Part shown: positions 11,801 through 22,148 of the stretch, in pieces
Position numbering within the stretch: the first letter of the stretch is position 1
Layout: each line of letters starts with the position of its first letter
NCBI RefSeq assembly: GCF_963678635.1
Contig: NC_087067.1
Span: 51,514,233 to 51,578,232 of the forward strand
Source: Symsagittifera roscoffensis
Taxonomy: Eukaryota > Xenacoelomorpha > Acoela > Convolutidae
Length of the DNA: 64,000 nucleotides
Reading direction: 5' to 3'
The notes under the pieces: model-generated
The model's input: the letters and a program-made list of their open reading frames with translations, nothing else
The model's database searches: none
What the model was told of the DNA's origin: nothing
Translations under genes and position numbers: made by a program

Positions 11801-14800
11801 ACCTGGGTTGACCAAAAATGCTTGTATTACAGTTTTCATTTAAAGAAATATGCTATTACCGTATTTCTTACAATTTTCTGGAATTTTCTGGAATCGTAAG
11901 AAAGTGTCTGAAAAGAAATTTTTTCATGTAAAAAATTGGATGGTCAAGTCGAAAATTCGAACAAAAACTCTTAACAAGTTGCTTTTTCATGCTTTAAGTG
12001 TTAATACCAGGCAGTACATTTCATGCTGCTTAGATACTAACGCTGAATCAACTTTGCACAAAAAATGTTCAAATAACTGAGCGATTTACATTGAAAAAAA
12101 GTTTTATTGTTTGTAACATTTGTTCTGCCAGCTCCACCAGTTAAAAAAATCCTATGCTTTCTTCAGTGGTTTCTCAGAATTTTTTCGAAATTTAGTTTTA
12201 ATGCTGGGCAATGTTTCTATTTTATGTTATTTTGTCAGGCATCAAATGAACCAAATAAGAACCTGCAAACGCCCATCTCGCAAACATCTTAGCTTAACGT
12301 GTAGCTCTTGTTGGCTGCTTGTCCGTTTTTTTTTCCAGAGGGTCCCTTTTTCGAAAAAAAAGCTTATTTGAGCATGAAACTGATATTGCGACTAAAAATT
12401 GAGAAAAAAATTTCCTTCTGAATTGTTTTAAGCAGCAATTTTTAAAATGCTTGTCATACAATTTTCATATAAGGAAATAGTTTAACAAACAATTTTTCCA
12501 TTCATGGGTTTTTTCTATTGTACCGAGCTGTATGACAAGCAACTTTTGTGTATGGAGGTCAACACGTTAGAATTAGAGGAGGTGGACGTTTTTTAATGAA
12601 ACATCCTGAAAAAAATGTAAATGTAGAGAGGTTGATTTACAAAATCAAACTGTTATATTGGAACCTAAATTGAACTCGCTAAAGCGCAAAAACAACATTG
12701 ATAAAAGAACTCAAAACAATACTGAGCCCGGTGTCAAAAAAGGACAAATTATTATAATGATTCATACGTTTCAATTTCGCATCCATTTATACCAGCAGGA
12801 TAACACAAATTTTGAGCATTCTTTAGTTAGAACTGATTGGTCATTTTAATATCATGATATTATGATAACCTCTTTTTAAAACTTCCGGTGTGTTCAAACA
12901 TTTTGTTTGAAAAATGCGAAAAAACGTTCCAAAAACCACACTCCACACTGTAAAATTGAAATTGTGGTCGGATTTTTGATAAGTTGATAAGGAAATTGTA
13001 AAAAACCTGAGTTTTTTGGAAAATTTTTTTAGGTTGAGGTTGTTTTTACAAATTTTTGCGAAATCTAACAAAAATAAAAGAATCGGGAATATACGATTTG
13101 TTGTATACTTTTTCAAAAGACGTCACTCAGCAAAAAAAAAAAACGTTTACATTACCATTTAAACTAATTTTAGCGTCCGGTATCCAAGTTGACTTCGAGA
13201 GCTCATTTTATTTGAGACGAGGACGGAACACACGCATCGCGGTTAAACTTTACGTCTACGAAAAGTAAGTTTGTCGAAATTGTATCAAATCGTCTGGTTA
13301 AAGTCTTTCTCATAGTGGAGGGATCGAATGATGGAAAAATTCCATCATCTCAGAAGTCTTAGACTTGCTAAGTGTTTTTTGCGCAGAACAAAAATTAAAG
13401 TAGCAGATAACGATTTTTAGCAATACAGCCAAATCTTACATGTATAACTTGTGCAGCTATCAAACAAACTTTTTTGTTCTGGTTTTAATTTTTTTAAAAA
13501 TCGGTATCCCACAATATATCCCTCATAAGGCAAAATTTGAAATTTCATTTAAAAGCATATGAAAAGTTAAAAGTTCATTTATCTGCTCATTTTGCAGTCG
13601 GTCGATAATAATTTGAAAGATTTGCATTCATTTGCCTAGATTAGCTCTTGCGACTTCTTTGAGATTCTGGAATAATCAGTTCTGATTGGCTAAAATTGGT
13701 TTTCCTTCATTAGCTCCCTCCATGATAAGGAACGCCAATAACACAAGTAATTTTTTGTGCCCTACATGCTTTGACAGACCTTTTCAGTTACTGGGATTGG
13801 CTAAAAGCTAGTTTAGAAATACATTTTTGTGGAGTGAAATACAATCTTCAGGACTTTAAAAAAAAATTTCTTGCTATAATAAGCCTACTCGCTCGCTTAA
13901 CTCGCTCGAAGTATTTGAGCAAGTTTTTCTCTACACTGGGTTTCAAATTTCTCGAAACTGCGACAATGTTTTGAATTTTTTTGATGTCGTTCGAATGATT
14001 GATGAAAGCGTTGTAAATTGATAAATCACTAGACCCATTCCGTCAAAAGTGTTTGTCACTTGATTTTTCGTGGAAAAACAATAAAAGTAAAACGAACTCG
14101 AAAATCCAATGGTCGGAGCCCAAAATTTTCATTTGCGAACGCTCAATTTTTTCCGCATTCTCGCAAAATTCAAAAAAAAACAAGTTTTGGCATCTGGTCG
14201 AATTTTATTCACAGCTTTCAATCATTGGAAAAACTTGCAGACTTTTCTCTGACAATGGAAACGAACTCAACACTGTAAGCAAAAATTGGGACTAAACACT
14301 ACGCTTTGAACCATCTCAGAAAGCGTTCCAAAAAAAATCGTTTTTTTTCGGTCTGATTTTTACATTACAAGATGTTCTAGTTTAGAAATTCTAAAATAAA
14401 AAATTTTTATGAAATTATATCTTTCACTAAATTTTGAGACTTTCGGCGCCGATAGAAGGCAGTAAAGCAGTCGAAAAAATCAAGGTTAACATTTTTATGA
14501 GCAGTCTAGCTTCAAATTTGTTCTGTCATAAACATTGTTAAAAAATGTTCACTCGAGCTATTGTGGATTAGTGAAAATTCTAGAGGGGAAAAAATGTAAA
14601 GATTTTCTCAAGTGTTTAAGGCAAGTTCCATGGGATTCAGCATGCTAGCAAGAAATCAAATAGATTTAAAATAAGCTTTTTTCCAAAAAGCATGTTGAAT
14701 GTTGAAGTTTTTTTGAACCCCGGTCGAGGTTTGCAAATTGCGATCGACTCGACAAAAATTTGGTATGTTTAGACCGTCTCGACGCAGTCTGGATATGTTT

Positions 14801-16124
14801 TGAGCGACTCGACTTGAGTTGTTTTTGTTACAGCTATGTTTGACCGACGAAAAACAATTCAACCAAGTTCGACCGAGGAAAACGTTTTGACCGAGTTCGA
14901 CCGGGGAGTTTTTTCCACAGAGAAAAACATTTCGACAGTGTTCGACCGAGGAAAAACGTTTCAACTGAGTTCGATCCAGAGTTTTTTGACCGAGAAAACT
15001 TTCAACCGAGAAAAAATGTTTCGACAGTGTTCGACTGAGGGAAAACGTTTCGACTGAAAAACTTTAGCTGTGTTTGACCGTCAAATAGTTTTTGAATGTT
15101 TTCAAATAGGATTTCAGTGTGAACAATTTGGTATATGTATTTATAATTCGACTTTGTGTTCGACTTTATGTTTTGACTTTGTGTTCCACTTATGTTTCGA
15201 CCGAATCGACTTTATGTTTCGACTTTGAATTCGACGATAGGACCTTCTCGACTATAGATTTTCGGTCGACATCTGACATGTGTTCGACCCACTTCTGTCG
15301 GAACATATTTCGCAAAATCGACCGAACCGTGATCATTGTTGATTTATGCAAAAACCCCTCACTACCTAAAAGGTCCACCTTTCGTACTATTGTGCAACAT
15401 TAATTTCTACCTAAATCACCCTGAATTTTTCTAAAGGCGTCTTTGGCGCAAATATATATTAGAAAAACTACTAGATTTGCGCCTGATCCAGCCGAAAAAA
15501 CTCAAAATCTAAGAAATAAGAGGCAAAAGTGGAAAAACTTTGTCGCAAAGACAAAAGACTGTCATAAAGTATTTCCGATGTTTAAGGTTCCAGATCGTGG
15601 CCGAAAAACCGAGAAACAATCTAGCAATACTGAAGCTGAGAAACCCGATGCCAAATGGTGTGCATACCATTCAGTTATGCCTCAAGGTGCCCGAGCTTGG
15701 CACTCCTCTGGCGTCGTTAGGGTTTGGTTCAACTTCAACAATCTCTTATGAGCCTTCGCTTGAGTACTTGAAAGAAGCATATTTCTATGAAAGTGTATTT
15801 ACTACAGATGCTCACTCTACTTCTTTCTTTGAAACTTGTCCTGAAAGCGATATCTGCACTGATACATTGACAGCAGGCACCAGTATATGTTCTGGGGATA
15901 TTGGAGGACCATTGTATGAGTTCAATTGTGGAACCATAGATCCTGTATGTCTCTATGGAGTAGCCAGTTATTTCACACAGAATCCAGATAATCATCGCAT
16001 TTGTAATGATGCCAGTGTTTTTACAAAATTGACTCACTTCCACGATTGGATAAAGCGAATTTGTGTCCAGTTCAACTGGAGTCTTACTGAGAAAAATTTT
16101 TATTGGGACTTTTGTCTTATGTAA
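5846..16124 (+). CDS. Serine-protease homologue (trypsin fold) with all three catalytic residues replaced
   Basis: Two exons, 5846-6146 and 15514-16124, join in phase (donor G|GTAAGA, acceptor TCTAAG|AA) to encode 303 aa. Residues 1-30 hold a hydrophobic signal segment; translation could instead start at Met10 (5873). An IVGG-like SIING occurs at 49-53, CGG at 74-76, and the His-loop reads ITAATC at 85-90, where trypsins have TAAHC (His to Thr89). The Asp motif reads NNLAIL at 135-140, where trypsins have NDIAL (Asp to Asn136). The Ser motif reads GDIGGP at 228-233, where trypsins have GDSGGP (Ser to Ile230). The disulfide cysteines around these motifs are kept, so the fold is probably intact and secreted, without peptidase activity. 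Noncatalytic serine-protease homologues commonly act as binding or cofactor proteins in animals. The acceptor of exon 2 is the least certain part; it was chosen for phase and because the whole Asp-loop region follows in frame. Confidence 0.78.
6790..9470 (-). mobile_element. Degenerate BEL/Pao-type LTR retrotransposon relic
   Basis: On the minus strand, three segments follow in the usual order. A gag-like start lies at 9466, with in-frame stops soon after. A gag-type segment at about 8206-7841 contains KLPSNFKETW and RPRLLDSYKW, typical of the BEL/Pao gag region. An integrase lies at about 7600-6811. Its core shows a TNFVG-type DNG-like motif near 7310-7330 and INPPGTPHHG followed by WERLVRSV near 7200-7255. 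Its C-terminal part ends with GDLRLR. The region between gag and integrase is only about 250-500 bp, so protease and reverse transcriptase are mostly gone, and the integrase core carries several stops and frameshifts. No LTRs were identified. The element is inactive and lies antisense in the protease-homologue intron. Confidence 0.75.
13393..15318. repeat. Repeat A, first copy (1.93 kb)
   Basis: About 1926 bp nearly identical to 18271-20198 in the same orientation, with few substitutions and single-base indels. It ends 195 bp before exon 2 of the protease homologue and carries the TCGA-rich minisatellite near its right end. Short open frames occur in both copies, but their differences do not respect any one frame. 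Confidence 0.93.
14835..15290. repeat. TCGA-rich minisatellite inside repeat A
   Basis: About seven imperfect units of 28-45 bp built on GTTCGACCGAGGAAAA plus CGTTTCGAC (14838-15060) are followed by shorter 12-14 bp units of the TTCGACTTTATG type (15140-15235). The same array is present in repeat A' at about 19716-20170. Every unit contains one or more TCGA tetramers. Both strands are open over parts of the array, which is expected from its composition and is not taken as coding. Confidence 0.8.
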
Positions 16125-16161
16125 AAAGTTTTTTGTGTTCAACTAAACTTCAAACTATCTT

Positions 16162-16167
16162 AATAAA
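16162..16167 (+). terminator. Polyadenylation signal AATAAA of the protease homologue
   Basis: A canonical AATAAA lies 38 nt after the stop codon at 16124, well placed for 3'-end formation of this transcript. Confidence 0.7.
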
Positions 16168-17040
16168 GTGTTCATAAATTTTCAGTTGGAGGTTTCAAAA
16201 AACAACTCAAGAGTAACCACGTGCCGTAAATCTCACACAGAATGGTCCAATCGATCGCAATGATAAATTCAAAGGAAAACCAAGTAAATATTTTGATTCG
16301 AAATACGTAATCGGAAAATGTTCAAAAATCATTCGAATGATGTTCGCTTTTTAGTTGCGATTTTTTTGGGGAGAGATTGAAACTTTGAACTCTATCGGCA
16401 TTCAGTTTCAAGCGCCAATAACGGTTTATACTATGATATTAAAACCAATCTAAAATTGAGAAAAAAATGACTTTATTTAATAAAATCGATTAGAATTTCT
16501 CTTTTTGAAATCAAAATACAATCAGTTAAAATCAGTTTTAATCGTTTATAATCAAACATTAATCCATCTATTTGTCGATACAACTATAATCGATTATTTA
16601 ATACTAATTTCTAATTCTTTTGTTTTGAAAAAAATAACATTATAAACGATTATAATCGATTATAATCCCCCTTTGTTTGCCCATTTTATCTTCAGCCTTG
16701 CACCTGACTTGTTTATATTTCAAGCTGTTTGCATACAATGGCTTATGTAATAAATAAGAAAACTGTTTTCAAATCACTTCAATTTTATAACTTTCTCTTT
16801 TTTCATTTCTACTCCATTATAATTAACTCATGATGCTCATGTCAAAATTTCATGATGTAAATGGAAGATTTATTTCTCACCCACCACTGGAATCAGTCAA
16901 CTAATATGAAATGATCTCTTTGAATTTTTGTTTCGTGGTAAATTTTTGTGTTCGGTTGAATCAAAGTATGACAAGACATCTCGTTTTTAGCAATTCTGTT
17001 ATTGAATAAAAAAGTAACGTATAGGATATAGTTAAAACAT
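16168..17040. other. Interval rich in ATTATAATCG-type palindromes
   Basis: No gene is seen. From about 16480 to 16680 there are repeated forms of AATCGATTATAATC, and related TTATAATC motifs continue into repeat B. The clustering suggests the edge of a nonautonomous transposon or SINE-like element, but no clean termini were found. Confidence 0.4.
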
Positions 17041-18270
17041 ACTTTTGAGGTGACAAAATTTTGGCGAAAGTAAGAGATTGTAACTGAATATAAGAAATTA
17101 TAACTCCTGAAAAAAAAACACGATTACAACATATTATAAATCCTTTAAACACCTATTTTTGATAAAAATCATCAATTATGATTGTTTAAAAAATAACATA
17201 ATAATCCGTTATAATCAATTACTTGCGCATAAACTTGAATGTGAGAAGCAATACTAGTTCAGACTGTACTTTGTTGAATTGTTAGTAAATTCCGCAACAA
17301 GCTGAAAACAAATTTAACACGAAATCAGCAACACGTCTATTTTACTTTGATCTTTCTATTTGTTTTGGTTTCTACGAACAAACAGCCAAAACGTTATATT
17401 GCTCAAGTATCTCCAAATGCAGCCAACTTGGTGGTATCCAGAGCAAAATTTGTAGCAGAATTCCAAAACAAATATCTATTCAATACATTGTAGATAACAA
17501 TTTTGCTGAATCACGTCACAGTGTCAAATTCACTGGCAATTTGCGGAATCCACGTCCACTGACATTTGCGGAATCCAGAAAAACTAACTAAACTTACTCA
17601 ACAAATGTCCAGAGAAAAGTTACGTTACAAGGTATTTGTGCTCAGACTTCATCGAAGTTCAGTTTGAAAAATCCTTAAAGACTTCTCGCTTTTAGTGACG
17701 CCATGACAGATCACGCAAGATTCCAGGGACCTTGACCTACACACACCAAACGGTACGTCTATCCAGCGCAGTTTGAGCGCATAAAGAAATATTTGTAATT
17801 TAGGTAATTAGGAATTAGTAATTGCCAACGTTTTCAAAAAGTTAGGCAATCCACCCCACAGTAAATATTCAGAAGTTCAATTTTCTCGAAAATGAGGTAA
17901 CTTTTGATAATGCAAGAGAACAAAATCACGATTGAAACGATCAAATAGAACACCACATTCGGTGCTCTGAGTACTTTTCAAATTTTCTTCGATTAATGAA
18001 AACACCCAAGGCCATATAGTTCTTCACAGTTTTTTAAGATAGTTTTGATATATTGGTTTCATTCAATTAATTTTAGAGATACATCTGATTTGTTTATCAA
18101 TTGCACTCTTTCGTGATTCTCTTAACACTCTTGATTCGTCTTCATACCACAACAGCAAAAACTAGGCCAACAGACAGTTGCAGAAAGTTAATGAGTCAAG
18201 GAAAGAAAAAATACATATATCTTGATAACTTTTTCACATTTCGAGTTGAAAAAAAAATGTTCATGTTTTT
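17041..18270. repeat. Repeat B, first copy (1.23 kb)
   Basis: Direct repeat of 20200-21406, nearly identical apart from scattered substitutions and small indels. It begins ACTTTTGAGGTGACAAA and runs directly into repeat A' at 18271. A 60-70 codon frame with a hydrophobic stretch (near 17281-17493) is open in both copies. Its substitutions are a mix of silent and replacement changes, so coding is not supported. Confidence 0.92.
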
Positions 18271-20198
18271 AATTGAAGTAGCAGATAAAAATTTTTAGTA
18301 ATACAACCAATTTTTACATGTATAATTTGTGCAGCTATCAAATAAACTTTTTTGTTCTGATTTAAACTTTTTTTTTATATCGGTATCCCACAATATATCC
18401 CTCATAAAGCAAAATTTGCAATTTTTTTTAAAAGCAAATGTAAAGTTAAAAGTTCATTTATTTGCTCCTTTTGCAGTCGGTCGATAATAATTTGAAAGAT
18501 TTGCATTCATTTGCCTATAATAGCTCTTGCGACTTCATTGAGATTCTGGAATAACCAGTTCTGATCGGCTAAAATTGGTTTTCCTTCATTAGCTCCCTCC
18601 ATGATAAGGAACGCCAATAACACAAGTAATTTTTTGTGCCCTACATGCTTTGACAGACCTTTTCAGTTACTGGGATTGGCTAAAAGCTAGTTTAGAAATA
18701 CATTTTTGTGGAGTGAAATACAATCTTCAGGACTTGAAAAAAAAATTTCTTGCTATAATAAGCCTACTCGCTCGCTTAACTCGCTCGAAGTATTTGAGCA
18801 AGTTTTTCTCTACACTGGGTTTCAAATTTCTCGAAACTGCGACAATGTTTTGAATTTTTTTGATGTCGTTCGAATGATTGATGAAAGCGTTGTAAATTGA
18901 TAAATCACTAGACCCATTCCGTCAAAAGTGTTTGTCACTTGATTTTTCGTGGAAAAACAATAAAAGTAAAACGAACTCGAAAATCCAATGGTCGGAGCCC
19001 AAAATTTTCATTTGCGAACGCTCAATTTTTTCCGCATTCTCGCAAAATTCAAAAAAAAACAAGTTTTGGCATCTGGTCGAATTTTATTCATAGCTTTCAA
19101 TCATTGGAAAAACTTGCAGACTTTTCTCTGACAATGGAAACGAACTCAACACTGTAAGCAAAAATTGGGACTAAACACTACGCTTTGAACCATCTCAGAA
19201 AGCGTTCCAAAAAAAATCGTTTTTTTTTCGGTCTGATTTTTACATTACAAGATGTTCTAGTTTAGAAATTCTAAAATAAAAAATTTTTATGAAATTATAT
19301 CTTTCACTAAATTTTGAGACTTTCGGCGCCGATAGAAGGCAGTAAAGCAGTCGAAAAAATCAAGGTTAACATTTTAATGAGCAGTCTAGCTTCAAATTTG
19401 TTCTGTCATAAACATTGTTAAAAAATGTTCACTCGAGCTATTGTGGATTAGTGAAAATTCTAGAGGGGAAAAAATGTAAAGATTTTCTCAAGTGTTTAAG
19501 GCAAGTTCCATGGGATTCAGCATGCTAGCAAGAAATCAAATAGATTTAAAATAAGCTTTTTTCCAAAAAGCATTTTGAATGTTGAAGTTTTTTTGAACCC
19601 CGGTCGAGGTTTGCAAATTGCGATCGACTCAACAAAAATTTGGTGTGTTTAGACCGTCTCGACGAAGAATGGATATGTTTTGAGCGACTCGACTCGAGTT
19701 GTTTTTGTTACAGCTATGTTTGACCGACGAAAAACATTTCAACCAAGTTCGACCGAGGAAAACGTTTTGACCGAGTTCGACCGAGGAGTTTTTTCCACAG
19801 AGAAAAACACTGCGACTGTGTTCGACCGAGGAAAAACGTTTCAACTGAGTTCGATCCAGGGTTTTTCGACCGAGAAGACTTTCGACCGAGAAAAAATGTT
19901 TCGACAGTGTTCGACTGAGGGAAAACGTTTCGACTGAAAAATTTTAACTGTGTTTGACCGTCAAATAGGTTTTGAATGTTTTCAAATAGTATTTCAGTGT
20001 GAACAATTTGGTATATGTATTTATGTTTCGACTTTGTGTTCGAATTTATGTTTTGACTTTGTGTTCCACTTATGTTTCGACCGAATCGACTTTATGTTTC
20101 GACTTTGAATTCGACGATAGGACCTTCTCGACTATGGATTTTCGGTCGACATCTGACATGTGTTCGACCCACTTCTGTCGCTACATATTTCGCAAAAT
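18271..20198. repeat. Repeat A', second copy (1.93 kb)
   Basis: About 1928 bp matching 13393-15318 base for base over most of its length, including the TCGA minisatellite. Here it is joined directly to repeat B' at about 20199, without the 1.7-kb segment carrying the protease exon that separates A from B in the first copy. Confidence 0.93.
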
Positions 20199-20199
20199 T

Positions 20200-21406
20200 A
20201 CTTTTGAGGTGACAAACTTTTGGCGAAAGTAAGAGATTATAACTGAATATAAGAGATTATAACCTCCTGAAAAAAATACCCGATTACAACAAATTATAAA
20301 TCTTTTAAACACCTAATTTTGATAAAAATCATCAATTATGATTGTTTAAAAAATAACATAATAATCCGTTATAATCAATTACTTGCGCATAAACTTGAAT
20401 GTGAGAAGCAATACTAGTTCAGACTGTACTTTGTTGAATTGTGAGTAGAATCCGCAACAAGCTGAAAACAAATTTGACGCGCAATCAGCAACGCGTCTGT
20501 TTTACTTTGATCTTTCTGTTTGTTATGGTTTCTACGAACAAACAGCCAAAACATTATATTGCTCAAATTACTCCAAATGCAGCCAATTTGGTGGTATCCA
20601 GAGCAAAATTTGTAGCAGAGTTCCAAAACAAATATCTATTCATTACATTGTAGATCACAATTTTGCTGAATCACGTCACATTGTCAAATTCACTGACATT
20701 TGCGGAATCCAGAACAACTAGCTATACTTACTCAACTAATGTCCAGAGAAAAATTACGTTAAAAGTTATTTGTGCTCAGACTTCATCGAAATTCAGTTTG
20801 AAAAATCATTAAAGACGACTTGCTTTTAGTGACGCCATGACAGATCACGCAAGATTCCAGGGACCTTGATCTACACACACCAAACGGTGCCTCTATCCAG
20901 CGCAGTTTGAGCGCATAATGAAACATTTGTAATTTAGGTAATTAGTAATTAGTAATTGCCGACGTTTTCGAAAAGTTAGGAAATCCACCCCACTGTAAAT
21001 ATTCAGAAGTTCAATTTTCTCGAAAGTGAGGTAACTTTTGATAATGCAAGAGAACAAAATCACGATTGAAACGATCAAATAGAACACCACAGTCGGTGCT
21101 CTGAGTACTTTTCAAATTTCCTTCGATTAATGAAAACACCCAAGGCCATATAGTTCTTCACAGTTTTTTAAGATAGTTTTGATATTTTTGTTTCATTCAA
21201 TTAATTTTAGAGATACATCTGATTTGTTTATCAATTGCACTCTTTCGTGATTCTCTTAACACTCTTGATTCGTCTTCATACCACAACAGCAAAAACTAGG
21301 CCAACAGACAGTTGCAGAAAGTTAATGAGTTCAAGGAAAGAAAAAATACATATTTCTTGATATTTTTTCCACATTTCGAGTTGAGAAAAAAAATGTTCAT
21401 GTTTTA
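20200..21406. repeat. Repeat B', second copy (1.21 kb)
   Basis: Second copy of repeat B in direct orientation. Identity stops at about 21406, after CATGTTTTA, which marks the right limit of the duplicated block. Confidence 0.92.
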
Positions 21407-22148
21407 GGACATATCCCTAAGAAATTTGCTTCCCCAAACACCCTGGGAGCCCTTTGGTACTAATTTGCTCAATAATCCACTTTAAGCTGATCAGCACCTA
21501 AGATTTTCGTTCGTTCGGTGCAAGTATATAATAGATGTGTGAGGAGAACCGCGTTCCGATAAAGCGTGATTCATCATCGAAACTTGATTAAACTAAAAAA
21601 ACGTCGACGAAGTTTTCAAAAGCGCTGGAGCCTCCTCAGTTTTATAATTCAATTTGTGCGAATGGTAATATAAACTCAAATTAATTTATATACAGGAAGA
21701 TATAATAAATAGAGTTCCAGTTTATTACTTCAAGATTTTGCACTCTATGTTCGAAAAAGCCGTGTCAAAACAGCAGAGGGTCTATCAAAGGCTTTGAACT
21801 ATTTTGGTCCGTTTGCTATTACCCCACATTCTACGCTGAGTCACTGCAAACCCTTATCATTGTTTAAACCAAACGTTCATCATCATACTAATAGTATCTA
21901 AAGCCAGAGGTTACATCTTTAAAAATAATAACTTGTTTCGCATTACATAAAACAATAGCACAGTGTAGTAATCGAACATCAAAGGAAAAAGATGACGTTT
22001 TAAGTTTTTAATTAGTATAATTAAGCGACGAATGGGAACAGGGAAATGTTAAAAGTACTTGTATCATATACAAAAAGTGCATCTTTAGGTGATTTAGACA
22101 GTTCACAGTGTTCCCACATGCATGGAACCTAATCAAATCAATTCTTTC
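21407..22148. other. 3' flank of the SGQ-repeat gene
   Basis: AT-rich noncoding sequence. On the minus strand there is an AATAAA at 21721-21726 (420 nt past the stop) and an ATTAAA at 22007-22012 (137 nt past the stop). Either could end the SGQ-repeat transcript. Nothing else is recognised. Confidence 0.4.

Larger units (their letters stand above)
6147..15513. other. Long intron of the protease homologue
   Basis: This 9.4-kb intron starts with GTAAGA. It holds the minus-strand BEL/Pao relic (about 6790-9470), roughly 4 kb of unassigned sequence (9480-13390) and repeat A (13393-15318). The stretch 11438-11840 resembles 6437-6490 in part (GTTGGCCGA followed by CAGAAA and AGATGT), so a second dispersed repeat is present. 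Short frames inside it have no supportable product. Confidence 0.6.

Noticed and set aside
14835..15060. Regularly spaced TCGACCGAGG repeats resembling a CRISPR array
   Set aside because: Units are contiguous and diverged with no distinct spacers, and the genome is animal; it is a minisatellite.
17281..17493. About 70-codon frame with a hydrophobic stretch open in both copies of repeat B
   Set aside because: Differences between the copies include about as many replacement as silent changes, with no start Met context or known domain; it looks neutral.
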